Of a DNA stretch of 64,000 nucleotides, positions 27,690 to 37,257 are shown in pieces. Where the stretch lies: the NCBI GenBank assembly GCA_023229135.1, contig JALNZT010000013.1, forward strand, positions 1 through 64,000, written 5' to 3'. The notes below the pieces were generated by a model. It searched no databases. It was not told the origin of the DNA and worked only from the letters and a program-made list of their open reading frames with translations. The stretch's first letter is position 1. Each line of letters opens with the position of its first letter. A program made the position numbers and the translations under genes. This DNA is from Bacteroidales bacterium. GTDB taxonomy: Bacteria; Bacteroidota; Bacteroidia; Bacteroidales; F082.

Positions 27690-27697
27690 TATTTTTG
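27690..27697 (+). promoter_or_regulatory. Bacteroidota -7 box setting the oxidoreductase start
   Basis: TATTTTTG matches TAnnTTTG. The longest frame of the downstream gene starts at a TTG (27686) lying over this box, so the GTG at 27716 is the plausible start. Confidence 0.45.
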
Positions 27698-27715
27698 TTC
27701 AAAATTAGTTTACTA

Positions 27716-28897
27716 GTGAAAAAATTCAACTACATCATAATTGGAGCTGGAATTGCTGGATTTAAAGCCGCCGAAGCCATACGTCAGCACGATGACGAAA
27801 GTAGCTTATTGTTGATAAATGGCGAGGAGCACAAGCCGTACAAGAGAACCAAAATTAATAAACGACTTCTGGAGGGTATTGATGTTGAGCAGCTTGTGCT
27901 TGCCAATGCAGAATTTTACGAGAACCGCCAAATTACCCTGATGCAGGATGTAGTGACAAACATCAACCTGAACAGCAAAACCCTGCTGACCGAAAGAAAG
28001 CGAAAATTTGCGTGGGACAAACTCATCATCACCACAGGTTCGCACAGCCGACAACCGGTTTTAAAAGGAAATGGGAAACGAGATGTACATTTTTTGCGCA
28101 AAGCAGAGGATGTGGAAGAGTTGTTACGCGATCTGAAATCAACTGAAAAAATTATTGTAGGAGGCGGCGGTGTGCAAGGCATCGAAATAGTAGATCAACT
28201 GCTAAAACTCGGTAAGCAGGTCACCTTGGTTCATAATGGAATGCAGCTGATGAATCGTCAGCTCGATCGCCTTATGGCAAGCAGGGTTCAGCAGCTTATG
28301 GAACAGCGCGGCGTGAGCATAATCTGTAACGAAAACATAATGGGAATCAGTAAAACGAGTAACGATAAATTCCTGGTAAAAATTGGTGACATTATTCAGC
28401 AAATTGCTGATATGGTGGTTTTTAATGTCGGAAGCCAACCAAATATCGACTTGGCAAAGGCTGCTGGTTTATCCACAAATCGCGGAATACTCGTCAATGA
28501 ATTTCTGCAAAGCTCACACCCCGACGTTTTCGCGGCAGGTGATGTAGCCGAGCATCCCGGCGGATATATCAGTGGATTGTGGCATGCTGCCGAACATCAG
28601 GGAGTTGTCGTAGGGAATAATGTGGCCGGCAGAAAAACTAAGTACGATCAAAAGGCTTTTCGACTAAAAATGGAGGTTTTCGATCAGTATTTCTTTTCAA
28701 TGAATATCCCGGATAATCCTGAAAAAGCTGACAGTATTCTCCTAGAAAAAGACAGTAAATATTTGAGATTTTTCTTTTTGAACAACCATCTTAACGGCAT
28801 GTTGATGATGAACGACAAAGAAAATGCGAAAAAATATGAGCAGGCCGTCCGCGAGAAATGGGACAAAAATAAAGTGACATCTACATTCGGAACTTGA
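27716..28897 (+). CDS. FAD-dependent pyridine nucleotide oxidoreductase (NirB/rubredoxin reductase-like)
   Basis: About 393 residues from a GTG start. The FAD Rossmann motif IIIGAGIAGFKAAEAIR is at the N-terminus, LIITTGSHSRQP is the linker, IIVGGGGVQGIEIVDQLLKLG is the NAD(P)-binding fold, and DVFAAGDVAEHPGG the second FAD contact. This resembles the reductase domain of NirB and rubredoxin reductases, without siroheme or iron-sulfur domains. The electron acceptor is unknown. It ends 8 bases before the PEP carboxylase ATG, so the two genes are probably co-transcribed. Confidence 0.82.
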   Translation: MKKFNYIIIGAGIAGFKAAEAIRQHDDESSLLLINGEEHKPYKRTKINKRLLEGIDVEQLVLANAEFYENRQITLMQDVVTNINLNSKTLLTERKRKFAWDKLIITTGSHSRQPVLKGNGKRDVHFLRKAEDVEELLRDLKSTEKIIVGGGGVQGIEIVDQLLKLGKQVTLVHNGMQLMNRQLDRLMASRVQQLMEQRGVSIICNENIMGISKTSNDKFLVKIGDIIQQIADMVVFNVGSQPNIDLAKAAGLSTNRGILVNEFLQSSHPDVFAAGDVAEHPGGYISGLWHAAEHQGVVVGNNVAGRKTKYDQKAFRLKMEVFDQYFFSMNIPDNPEKADSILLEKDSKYLRFFFLNNHLNGMLMMNDKENAKKYEQAVREKWDKNKVTSTFGT

Positions 28898-28905
28898 AAA
28901 ACAAA

Positions 28906-31452
28906 ATGAATATTACGAACCAAACCAACAGCTTTGAAAAACTTGTCGTTAATAAATTTAATCTTTTCAACAGCCTTTTTCTGAGCCTGCCTTTTGACAA
29001 AATAGGTAAAACCGGTATGATGCTTCCTCAGCTTCAGGAGCAGTGTATCAACGGACTCGAAAACAGCCTGCAACCTACAGAAATTCTGGAGCGTTTTTTT
29101 AAGAGTCAAAGCAACTTGCACGACACTGCCGACCAAATTGATTTTCTATTCAGGGTGATTCAATATGTTGAGCGGCAGGTTGTTTTATTCGATAGTATCG
29201 AAGATGCAGCTTTTAAAACCACTCAAAAGGACGGTAATAAATTGTCGTTGAACGATTTTATCCACCTGCTCGAAAGCAAGAGAAGACAAGCTGAAATACC
29301 GCAAAAATTGGCAGGCTTTAGTGCCCGTATTGTTTTCACCGCGCACCCAACCCAGTTTTACCCACCGGCAATCCTCGAAATTATTCAACAACTGCGCGAT
29401 CATGTCAATGACAACGACTTGATGAAAGTTGATTTGGCGTTGCAACAACTTGGCATGACGTCTTTTGGCAATCAACAAAAGCCGACGCCTTTTGATGAAG
29501 CCAAAAATATTATTTACTACCTGCGAAACGTATATTACGATGCACTTGGCGATTTTTATGCTGACCTAAAAAAGCAGTTTCAAAACCAGAATTTTAATAA
29601 CCCCGAAATTGTGAAACTAGGTTTTTGGCCCGGTGGCGACCGCGATGGCAACCCCTATGTGACCGCAAAAGTGAGTATGCAGGTGGCTGACGAGCTGCGT
29701 ATGACTTTGATGAAATGTTATTACAAAGACCTGGTAGACTTGTCGAAAAAGTTGAGTTTCAGAGGTGTAGAAGAAATTATAAACCAATTAAGAACAGCGA
29801 TTTACCCTACGCTGTTTCATGCCGATCGGTGCCTTACTTTCGAGGAAATTGTCACTCCTTTAGAAAAAGCAAAACAGGTAGTTGCTGAAAAATATAACAA
29901 CCTTTACAGCGATAAAATTGATTTATTGATAGATAAAGTGACTATTTTTAGGACACATTTCGCAACGCTCGACATCCGGCAGAATCACGAAGTACACCGA
30001 CAAACCGTTGAAGCTGTGCTTAAAAATAATAGGCTGATCAACGAAAGTATATCGGAGCTTACTGACGTAAAGCTGGTGCAAATACTTACAGAAGAGCAGC
30101 TTAGCATTGATCCGGCTGGTTACGATGCCGAAATTATCAACGATACCATCGCATCCATAAAACAGGTTGAAGCGATACAACGCAAAAATGGAGAAGAGGG
30201 CTGCAACCGTTATATCATCAGCAATTCCGAAGACGAATATTCGATACTTTTTGTCTTTGGCTTGTTGCGTTGGGTTATTACTGACAAGCAAGCAATCTCC
30301 ATCGATATTGTTCCCTTATTTGAATCTATGGATGGCATGGAAAATGCACCGCAAATTATGCAGCGTTTGTTTGACAATACCGTTTACAAAAAACATCTAC
30401 AAAGCCGCAAAAGCAAGCAAACCTTGATGTTGGGTTTTAGCGATGGCACCAAAGATGGTGGTTATCTGAAAGCCAATTGGTCGATTTATAAAACCAAAGA
30501 AGCACTTACGGCAGTATGTGAAAAAAACGGCATAAGTCCGCTGTTTTTTGATGGCCGTGGTGGTCCGCCGGCGCGTGGAGGTGGGAAAACGCATCAGTTT
30601 TATGCCTCGCAAAGTGATAAAATTGCCAACAACGAGATTCAGCTTACCATTCAAGGTCAAACCATTTCGAGCCGCTTTGCCACACCCGAACATTTTAAGT
30701 ACAATATTGAACAACTGCTCACTGCGGCACTTTCGCACCAAATAAATGGACGGGAAAACGTGATACACCCGAGCTTACGAAAAACGATTGAAAGGCTTTC
30801 AGCGATTAGCTTTGAGAAGTATGTGGCGCTGAAAAATCACCCCCTGTTTATGTCGTATCTCGAGAATAAAAGCACGCTCAGGTTCTATAGCAAAGCGAAT
30901 ATTGGCAGCCGGCCAGCCAAGCGCGGACAGGAGGAAAAATTGAAATTGTCTGATCTGCGTGCTATTTCTTTCGTGGGTTCATGGAGCCAGTTGAAGCAAA
31001 ATGTCCCTGGTTATTTTGGCATTGGAACGGCTTTAAATCAATTGAAAGAGGAGGGACGCCTTGATGAATTAAGGTTACTATTTCAAAATGCACCTTTTTT
31101 TAGAATCCTGATTTTGAATGCGATGATGTCACTTTCTAAATCTAACTTCAAGCTGACCGCTTATATGGCAAAAGAAGAGGAATATCAGGAGTTTTGGCAT
31201 ATTTTAAATAATGAATACGAACTCTCTAAAAAAATGCTGCTACTAATTTCCGGCTATGAAAGCTTGATGGAAGAAGAACCCGTTACAAAAAAGAGCATCA
31301 TGATACGTGAGCAAATTGTATTGCCTCTGCTTGTGATTCAGCAGTTTGCCCTGCAGATGATCGAAAAAAGCGACAGCAACAAAGCTGTTTATGAAAAAAT
31401 GGTTACGCGATCGCTATATGGTAATATCAACGCAAGTCGCAACTCGGCTTGA
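28906..31452 (+). CDS. ppc: Phosphoenolpyruvate carboxylase
   Basis: About 848 residues; a TTG four codons upstream overlaps the preceding stop, so the ATG was preferred. It carboxylates PEP to oxaloacetate. Catalytic regions are present: FTAHPTQ (the usual motif ends in E), GFWPGGDRDGNPYVT, TLDIRQNHEVH, VPLFESMDGM, LGFSDGTKDGGYLKANW and FDGRGGPPARGGGKTH. The C-terminus ends NASRNSA, in place of the more common QNTG. It is at the short end for the family and diverged, but all expected metal and PEP contacts seem kept. Together with Frd it fits reductive succinate formation. Confidence 0.92.
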   Translation: MNITNQTNSFEKLVVNKFNLFNSLFLSLPFDKIGKTGMMLPQLQEQCINGLENSLQPTEILERFFKSQSNLHDTADQIDFLFRVIQYVERQVVLFDSIEDAAFKTTQKDGNKLSLNDFIHLLESKRRQAEIPQKLAGFSARIVFTAHPTQFYPPAILEIIQQLRDHVNDNDLMKVDLALQQLGMTSFGNQQKPTPFDEAKNIIYYLRNVYYDALGDFYADLKKQFQNQNFNNPEIVKLGFWPGGDRDGNPYVTAKVSMQVADELRMTLMKCYYKDLVDLSKKLSFRGVEEIINQLRTAIYPTLFHADRCLTFEEIVTPLEKAKQVVAEKYNNLYSDKIDLLIDKVTIFRTHFATLDIRQNHEVHRQTVEAVLKNNRLINESISELTDVKLVQILTEEQLSIDPAGYDAEIINDTIASIKQVEAIQRKNGEEGCNRYIISNSEDEYSILFVFGLLRWVITDKQAISIDIVPLFESMDGMENAPQIMQRLFDNTVYKKHLQSRKSKQTLMLGFSDGTKDGGYLKANWSIYKTKEALTAVCEKNGISPLFFDGRGGPPARGGGKTHQFYASQSDKIANNEIQLTIQGQTISSRFATPEHFKYNIEQLLTAALSHQINGRENVIHPSLRKTIERLSAISFEKYVALKNHPLFMSYLENKSTLRFYSKANIGSRPAKRGQEEKLKLSDLRAISFVGSWSQLKQNVPGYFGIGTALNQLKEEGRLDELRLLFQNAPFFRILILNAMMSLSKSNFKLTAYMAKEEEYQEFWHILNNEYELSKKMLLLISGYESLMEEEPVTKKSIMIREQIVLPLLVIQQFALQMIEKSDSNKAVYEKMVTRSLYGNINASRNSA

Positions 31453-31511
31453 GTAGGCTTTTTGGCAGTAACCTTAAACTGATTAAAGTCAAAAATATAG
31501 ACCGAAAAATG

Positions 31512-31519
31512 TACCTTTG
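31512..31519 (+). promoter_or_regulatory. Bacteroidota -7 box before the Mrp gene
   Basis: TACCTTTG matches TAnnTTTG, 47 bases before the Mrp ATG and after the PEP carboxylase stop. It separates the iron-sulfur pair from the ppc transcript. Confidence 0.45.
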
Positions 31520-31565
31520 CGTTGTGAAATAAATATTATTTTTAACAAGTCTAAATAAGTATATC

Positions 31566-32606
31566 ATGGCACTAACAAAAAGTAGTGTAATTGAAGTTTT
31601 AAAAGGTGTTATCTACTTTGCAAAAGGTGATAACATAGTGGATTTGGGCATGCTTGATGAGCTCACGGTTTCAGAAGACACGATTAAATTTCGTTTGGTT
31701 TTCCCAAAATTGGGTGAGCCGTCCGTTAATATTGTCACGAACTCCGCCACCAAAGCCTTGCGTGAAGCTTTTGGCGAGACTGTGAAAATTGAGATTACGC
31801 CTATTGCAGAAAAAGAAAAAGGTCGTGGCCCCTTGGCTGGCGTAAAACATATTATTGCTGTAGCCTCCGGCAAAGGTGGCGTTGGTAAATCAACGGTTGC
31901 AGCGAACCTTGCAATTGCACTTTCGAGAAGTGGCTCAAAGGTAGGCCTTGTTGATGCCGATATTTATGGCCCTTCGGTGCCTATCATGTTTGGAACTGAA
32001 AAAGAACAGCCGGGAGTTTTTGAAAAAGAAGGAAAACCGGTGATTGTCCCGATCGAAAAATTTGGCATAAAACTTTTGTCAATTGGTTATTTTGTTGACA
32101 CCGACAAACCTCTTATCTGGCGTGGACCTATGGCTACCAGTGCTTTAAATCAATTGTTGAGCGATGCTGACTGGGGCGTTCTCGATTTCTTGGTAATCGA
32201 CCTTCCACCAGGAACAGGTGATATTCAACTTACTCTGGCACAGTCTTATAGCGTTAATGGCGCCATCATCGTTACTACACCGCAAAAAGTAGCTTTTGCC
32301 GATGTGATCCGCGCTGCCAACATGTTTAAACAGGAAAAACTAACAATTCCTTTGTTGGGTCTGATAGAAAATATGGCATATTTCACACCTTCTGATATGC
32401 CCGAAAAGAAGTATATGATTTTTGGTAAAGGCCATGGCGAAGAATTTGCTAAAAAGCTTGACATTCCTTTGTTAGGCCAGATTCCGATAGATGAAAAAAT
32501 TGCTTCCTCAGGCGATAGTGGAAACCCGATCGCACTTGACGAAAATTCGCTTATAGCCCAGGCTTTTGATAAAGTTGCCGCAGCTTTGAAAGCTAAATTC
32601 AATTAA
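31566..32606 (+). CDS. Mrp/NBP35-family iron-sulfur carrier ATPase
   Basis: A 346-residue cytoplasmic protein. Residues 1-95 form a MIP18/DUF59 domain. From about residue 100 comes the deviant Walker A ASGKGGVGKSTVAANLA, then VDADIYGPSVPIMFG, VIDLPPGTGDIQLTL and ENMAYFTP. The C-terminal CxxC seen in many Mrp proteins is absent; the segment after ENMAYF reads TPSDMPEKK. Mrp proteins bind and pass on Fe-S clusters. It is followed after 22 bases by a NifU-domain gene, so both likely serve Fe-S delivery. Confidence 0.9.
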   Translation: MALTKSSVIEVLKGVIYFAKGDNIVDLGMLDELTVSEDTIKFRLVFPKLGEPSVNIVTNSATKALREAFGETVKIEITPIAEKEKGRGPLAGVKHIIAVASGKGGVGKSTVAANLAIALSRSGSKVGLVDADIYGPSVPIMFGTEKEQPGVFEKEGKPVIVPIEKFGIKLLSIGYFVDTDKPLIWRGPMATSALNQLLSDADWGVLDFLVIDLPPGTGDIQLTLAQSYSVNGAIIVTTPQKVAFADVIRAANMFKQEKLTIPLLGLIENMAYFTPSDMPEKKYMIFGKGHGEEFAKKLDIPLLGQIPIDEKIASSGDSGNPIALDENSLIAQAFDKVAAALKAKFN

Positions 32607-32628
32607 AAAAAACTAAATAATCCTTGAC

Positions 32629-32877
32629 ATGACAGAACACAAAGAAGCACTCATCACGAAAGTGAAAAAAATTATCGAGCAGGTCAGGCCTTATCTTCAG
32701 CAAGATGGAGGTGATATCAATTTTGTCGAAATAACGGATGATATGGTTGTGAATGTTGAGTTGACAGGAGCCTGTGGCAGTTGTCCATACAGCACCATGA
32801 CACTTAAAAACGGTGTAGAAAATACCATCCGCAAAGCCCTTCCGGAAATAAAATCTGTGGAAGCTATTAATATCTGA
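32629..32877 (+). CDS. NifU-like C-terminal domain Fe-S scaffold
   Basis: An 82-residue stand-alone NifU C-terminal (Nfu) domain. It has YLQQDGGDINFVEI and the cluster-binding CxxC in LTGACGSCPYSTMTLKNGVE. Nfu proteins assemble or carry a [4Fe-4S] cluster between subunits. It is in a two-gene unit with the Mrp ATPase and convergent, by 2 bases, with nadE. Confidence 0.93.
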   Translation: MTEHKEALITKVKKIIEQVRPYLQQDGGDINFVEITDDMVVNVELTGACGSCPYSTMTLKNGVENTIRKALPEIKSVEAINI

Positions 32878-32879
32878 TT

Positions 32880-34511
32880 TTAAATCAGGTATTTTGCTAC
32901 AATAGGCATCTTGCGTCCCATCCCGAACGCCTTTGGCGAAACTCTCAGGATTGGTGGCGTTTGATGCCTTTTGTATTCATTTTGATTTACCAAACGCAAA
33001 ACCCGTCTTACAGTTTTTTCGTCGAAACCCTCACCAATAATGGTCTCCGGGCCTTTGCGCTGCTCGATGTAAGCATATAAAATAGCGTCAAGAATGGCGT
33101 AATCAGGCAGGCTGTCGCTGTCTTTTTGGACAGGACGCAATTCCGCGGAAGGCGGTTTAACAATGGTGTTTTCTGGAATAATCTCCCTGTCTTTGTTGAT
33201 ATGACGCGCCAGCTCAAAAGCCTCTGTTTTATACACATCTCCCAACACTGAAATGCCGCCATTCATATCGCCGTATAAAGTGCCATAGCCAACCGCGGCC
33301 TCACTTTTATTGCTGGTATTGAGTAAGATATAGCCAAATTTATTGGAGATAGCCATCAAAAGCAGCCCCCTGGCACGGGCCTGAATATTTTCTTCGGTAA
33401 CATCATCCGGCTTGCCAGAAAACAAGGGCTCTAATTGTGTTTTAAAGGATTTATAAAGTGGCTCGATGGCAATGGTTTCGTAAGGTGAACCTAGATTTTT
33501 GGCCAAATCCACTGCATCTTTGATGGAATGGTCTGAGCTGAACTGGGAAGGCATCAGCACGGCAAAAACATTTTCTGCACCCAAAGCCTCCGCTGCCAAA
33601 GCCATGGTAAGCGCTGAATCTAATCCGCCTGAAAGCCCTAATATAGCTTTTTTGAAGCCCAGCTTTTCAAAATAATTGCGTATCCCCATCACCAGAGCCT
33701 GGTGGATAAGCTCCATTTTTGAAGGCAATTCCAGAACGCTTTTTGGCTTTGAAAAATCAGTTTCTAAATTAAAGATAGTGAGGCCTTCTTTGAAGAAATC
33801 CATTCGTTTATGTACTTCAGCATTTTCGCTGATAACCATAGAGCCGCCATCAAAAAGCAGTTCTGTTTGCGCGCCAACGTGGTTTACATAAATCAACGGA
33901 ATTTTATACTTACGCACATTATTTTGTAGCACTTCTTCCCGCACGGCAGCCTGCCGGTAATCGAATGGCGAGGCAGCGATATTCACGATAAAGTCTGGTT
34001 TTTCAAGGATCAGGCTTTCCATGGGCTGATTGAAATAAAGCGGATTTTCGCTTATATTCCACAAGTCTTCACAAATGGTGACAGCGACTTTTTTGCCTTT
34101 AAAACTCAGGCAATCAAATGCTTGCGCAGGCTCAAAATAGCGGTATTCATCAAAAACATCGTAATCGGGCAGCAGTGCTTTTCGAAAAATCTGTTGCTTG
34201 CCTTCATGCAAGAAAATGGCAGCATTGTAGAGCGCTTTGCCTTTTGAACCAGTATTTCGCACCGGCGCACCTAATATTACAGGGATGTCGAAGCAACTTT
34301 CTGCGATTTCGGCTATCGCCTGTTCTGTTCGTGTTATAAAATCATCAAACTCCAGAAAATCGCGTGGTGGATAACCACAAACGGCCATCTCTGCAAAAAT
34401 GACCAAATCAGCATGTTGTTTAGCAGCATCTTGTGCAGTACGGATAATTTTTTGGGTATTGGCTTCAAAATTCCCGATATGGTAGTTCAGTTGTGCCAGC
34501 GCAATTTTCAC
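32880..34511 (-). CDS. nadE: Glutamine-dependent NAD+ synthetase
   Basis: About 543 residues from a GTG at 34511 that yields the usual start VKIALAQLNYHIGNF; the longer frame runs into the upstream gene. The N-terminal nitrilase-type amidase has the triad in FAEMAVCGYPP (Glu), RKALLPDYDVFDE (Lys) and VTICEDLW (Cys). The C-terminal synthetase has the PP-loop LGLSGGLDSALTMALA and NTSNKSEAAVGYGT. It makes NAD from deamido-NAD using glutamine. It is 10 bases after a beta-barrel gene on the same strand. Confidence 0.94.
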   Translation of the reverse strand: MKIALAQLNYHIGNFEANTQKIIRTAQDAAKQHADLVIFAEMAVCGYPPRDFLEFDDFITRTEQAIAEIAESCFDIPVILGAPVRNTGSKGKALYNAAIFLHEGKQQIFRKALLPDYDVFDEYRYFEPAQAFDCLSFKGKKVAVTICEDLWNISENPLYFNQPMESLILEKPDFIVNIAASPFDYRQAAVREEVLQNNVRKYKIPLIYVNHVGAQTELLFDGGSMVISENAEVHKRMDFFKEGLTIFNLETDFSKPKSVLELPSKMELIHQALVMGIRNYFEKLGFKKAILGLSGGLDSALTMALAAEALGAENVFAVLMPSQFSSDHSIKDAVDLAKNLGSPYETIAIEPLYKSFKTQLEPLFSGKPDDVTEENIQARARGLLLMAISNKFGYILLNTSNKSEAAVGYGTLYGDMNGGISVLGDVYKTEAFELARHINKDREIIPENTIVKPPSAELRPVQKDSDSLPDYAILDAILYAYIEQRKGPETIIGEGFDEKTVRRVLRLVNQNEYKRHQTPPILRVSPKAFGMGRKMPIVAKYLI

Positions 34512-34521
34512 GGTATAAATA

Positions 34522-35211
34522 TTAAAAAAGTAAGCCGAGTTGAAGCTCGATAAAATTTGAGATGCCTTTTTGCTCAATGGAGCGATCCACGCTATTCTGG
34601 TCTTTCAGGATGTCAAAAAAATTATTATCGAAACGAATTCCTGCAACAATAAAAGTGGAGCCACCAAGCGGATATTCGACGCCTGCTCCCAAGATGAGCG
34701 ATTCGCGTGTAAAGCGCACCGCATTGCTAACATCACTGCTTTTCGACTGCTGTTTTTTTCCATTGAAATAAAAATCATCTTCAGCTTTGGCGCCTACATT
34801 AAAACCAAGCCCAAAACCTATTTCAGCAAAAATTTTTATTCCATTGAATTCGTTGGTTTTCATCTTTAAAATTACAGGCAGCTGAATATATTTTAGCTTA
34901 AGCAAACGGTTTGTTTCACCTATCAACATTAGCCCCCCAACGTTTTGCTGATCGGGATAAGTGAAGGCGCCATTTGTGTAAATCACATTAAACCCGGTAC
35001 TTATGGCGTAATTTTCCATCAGGAAAAACTCTCCGACAAAGCCCCAGTTAAAACCTGCTTTCAGCCCATCGCGTTTGTAACCTTCTGAATTAGGTTTGAT
35101 CCAGCCCATCGAAGGTGCCACCTTAAAACCAAACTGAAAAGCTTTTTGTTGGGCAACAGCACTTCCAACTATCACGAAAACAAGTAATAATGTAAAGAGA
35201 CTTCGCTTCAT
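34522..35211 (-). CDS. PorT-family outer-membrane beta-barrel protein
   Basis: A 229-residue exported protein: signal peptide ending near AVAQQ, then regular beta strands (FQFGFKVAPSMGWI, WGFVGEFFLMENYAISTGFN, IFAEIGFGLGFNVGAK) and a terminal aromatic strand LQLGLLF. This is the OMP_b-brl_2 / PorT-like type. True PorT is part of type IX secretion, but many paralogues share the fold, so the role here is open. It is the first gene of a leftward pair with nadE and divergent from another small barrel. Confidence 0.72.
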   Translation of the reverse strand: MKRSLFTLLLVFVIVGSAVAQQKAFQFGFKVAPSMGWIKPNSEGYKRDGLKAGFNWGFVGEFFLMENYAISTGFNVIYTNGAFTYPDQQNVGGLMLIGETNRLLKLKYIQLPVILKMKTNEFNGIKIFAEIGFGLGFNVGAKAEDDFYFNGKKQQSKSSDVSNAVRFTRESLILGAGVEYPLGGSTFIVAGIRFDNNFFDILKDQNSVDRSIEQKGISNFIELQLGLLF

Positions 35212-35358
35212 GAGATTTTGTTTTTATAGGTCGTAAAAATAGGAATTTTCGATAAGCCCAGCCACAGACAAGCGAATACTTATCAAGAGATGAATGTTAA
35301 AAGCACTTTAACTATCAAAATGAACTTGCTGTTTTTAGCGTTGTTTGTTAAAAAATAG

Positions 35359-35388
35359 TTGCGTTTTTCAATTGATTGGTTAATTTTG
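35359..35388 (+). promoter_or_regulatory. Bacteroidota promoter with -33 and -7 boxes
   Basis: TTG at 35359-35361 is followed after 19 bases by TAATTTTG at 35381-35388, the expected spacing for a Bacteroidota promoter. The beta-barrel ATG is 23 bases downstream. Confidence 0.55.
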
Positions 35389-35411
35389 TCATAAAATAAA
35401 CCCATAAAACA

Positions 35412-36035
35412 ATGAAAAAAATTATCTTTTCTGCCTTGTTTGTATTGATGGTAAGTGCCTTAACAGCCCAGATTTCCCTCGGCCCAAAGATTGGTTATAC
35501 GACCAACAAATTGTCCGTTGATAAAAGTACTGTTACTTCTGACCTTAAAAGCAGCTTTCTGTACGGTGCTTTTGTAAGGATTGGCAAGAAATGGTATGTG
35601 CAACCCGAAATTAACTTTTTCACTACAGGCGGTGTGTTTACATCACCCAGTTTGGATGGTGGTATCAATCCTGTAAATGAGGAAGTTGAACTAAAAACGA
35701 TTCAGATTCCGCTTTATGTTGGCTTAACACTTGCTGATTTGAAGTTGGTGAAAATTAGGGCGCAAGCTGGCCCAACAGCCAATATTTATACGGACAAAAA
35801 GGTGAATCCGCTCTCAAGCTCCACTTATACTGCGATTAAGGAAACGGATATCAATGATATTCAGTGGGGATTTCAATTTGGAGCTGGTGTTGATGTGCTG
35901 ATGTTCACCCTCGATGTACAGTATTATTTGGGACTTAACAATGTAATATCGGATATTGAAGTTGGTGGTCAACCAATCACTTTCGATTCTAAATCCAAGG
36001 GCTTTATGGTAACACTCGGCTGGAAGATCATTTAA
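35412..36035 (+). CDS. Outer-membrane beta-barrel protein (PorT-like fold)
   Basis: A 207-residue exported protein with the signal peptide ending near ALTAQ. The mature part is a run of amphipathic strands beginning ISLGPKIGYTTNKLSV and including KWYVQPEINFFTTGG, LKLVKIRAQAGPTANIY and WGFQFGAGVDVLMFTLDVQY, and ending KGFMVTLGWKII. This fits the eight-stranded OMP_b-brl_2 group. It is monocistronic, with its own promoter and terminator. No specific function is recognised. Confidence 0.72.
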   Translation: MKKIIFSALFVLMVSALTAQISLGPKIGYTTNKLSVDKSTVTSDLKSSFLYGAFVRIGKKWYVQPEINFFTTGGVFTSPSLDGGINPVNEEVELKTIQIPLYVGLTLADLKLVKIRAQAGPTANIYTDKKVNPLSSSTYTAIKETDINDIQWGFQFGAGVDVLMFTLDVQYYLGLNNVISDIEVGGQPITFDSKSKGFMVTLGWKII

Positions 36036-36061
36036 TGAATAAGTTTGAAATTTTTCTATTC

Positions 36062-36090
36062 AAAAACCGTTTCTTTGTGGAACGGTTTTT
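36062..36090 (+). terminator. Intrinsic terminator after the beta-barrel gene
   Basis: AAAAACCGTT at 36062-36071 pairs with AACGGTTTTT at 36081-36090 around a short loop, followed by more T. It isolates the beta-barrel gene from gldB. Confidence 0.8.
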
Positions 36091-36126
36091 TTATGTCAAT
36101 AACTAAAACTTAATTCTTAGAAACGC

Positions 36127-37131
36127 ATGAACAGGCTGATATTTTTGATGGCGATTATTTTTTATATAGGCTTAAACGCTTGTAACACAGGATATAAAGC
36201 TAAACTTGATGTCAATATTTCTGACTCAAATATTAAATCTTTGAAAATCAAGCAATACGGCAAAGCACTTTTTGAGGCTGACACTGCCAATTTGCAGTCA
36301 GCTCTTAAAACGTTACAGCCACAGTTTCCACAGTTTTTATCTGCTGATTTGGATGATTCGGCCAATATTCAACAACTCTACGATTTTATTAGCGACACCT
36401 TTTTAATCGGTCTTAATAAATCAGTAAGGGAATTTTATCCAGATGTTACGCAAATTGAAAAAACGCTACTCCCAGTATATCAACGTTTTAACTATTATTA
36501 TCCGGATATTCAGCTGGCTTCTTTGTTTACATATATTTCGGGTTTGAATCACGAAATGCCTATAATTGTTGGTGAGGGAGCAATCGTTATCGGGCTTGAT
36601 TGTTATTTGGGTGCTGACTGCCGCAAATATGATTTGGCAGGCATTCCGAAATACAGATCACTCAGGATGAGTACGCCTTATCTTCCACGTGATTTTGCCG
36701 CTGCCATTTATGATGCTTATCTGCCGGCGCAGGAACGACCTGCTACAATTTTAGATGAAATGGTACATTCAGGCAAAAAACTTTTTTTTATAGAGGCCAT
36801 GATACCGGCTGTTTCTGACGAAGTACTTCTGGGCTATACCAGCGAACAACTGGAATGGGTACGACAGCATGAAGGTGATATCTGGGCTTTTTTGGTGGGC
36901 GATAAACTACTCTATTCCAACGATTTTGATGTGTTTAAAAAGCTTTTCGCTGATGGGCCATTCTCCCGGGAGTTCGATCAAAAAGCACCGGCCCGGCTGG
37001 GCGAATTTATTGGTTTACAAATGATTAGAAGCTACGCCGAAAATCAGGATGACTTTTGCCTGAAGCGCCTGATTAAAAAACAGGATTCCCAGCAAATATT
37101 GATCGAAGCACGCTATAAACCGGCGAAATAA
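36127..37131 (+). CDS. gldB: Gliding motility lipoprotein GldB
   Basis: A 334-residue lipoprotein with lipobox LNAC near residue 19. Family-like regions: FYPDVTQIEKTLLPVYQRFNYYYPD, split here as YPDVTQIEKTLLPVYQRF and the following NYYYPD; also IGLDCYLGADC, RKYDLAGIPKY and LDEMVHSGKKLFF. GldB is needed for gliding and type IX secretion in Flavobacterium. The gldC gene that I recall as following gldB in flavobacteria is not here; the next gene encodes a ComM-like ATPase. Its nearness to nadE matches gene order I recall from other Bacteroidota. Confidence 0.85.
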   Translation: MNRLIFLMAIIFYIGLNACNTGYKAKLDVNISDSNIKSLKIKQYGKALFEADTANLQSALKTLQPQFPQFLSADLDDSANIQQLYDFISDTFLIGLNKSVREFYPDVTQIEKTLLPVYQRFNYYYPDIQLASLFTYISGLNHEMPIIVGEGAIVIGLDCYLGADCRKYDLAGIPKYRSLRMSTPYLPRDFAAAIYDAYLPAQERPATILDEMVHSGKKLFFIEAMIPAVSDEVLLGYTSEQLEWVRQHEGDIWAFLVGDKLLYSNDFDVFKKLFADGPFSREFDQKAPARLGEFIGLQMIRSYAENQDDFCLKRLIKKQDSQQILIEARYKPAK

Positions 37132-37195
37132 CCTCTTGTAGTTTGTTACTGAAAGCTAATTGGTTTTCAGTTTATGTAGAAGCCCATGTATTTGG

Positions 37196-37225
37196 TTTGA
37201 TAACCGTTTGTTTTCCTTATTTTTG
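37196..37225 (+). promoter_or_regulatory. Bacteroidota promoter before the ComM-like gene
   Basis: TTTG at 37196-37199, 18 bases, then TATTTTTG at 37218-37225. This matches both boxes of the Bacteroidota consensus. It lies 33 bases before the ATG and may also drive the first men genes, which follow closely. Confidence 0.5.
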
Positions 37226-37257
37226 TTGGGCTAAGTATCACCGAAATACTACTTTTT

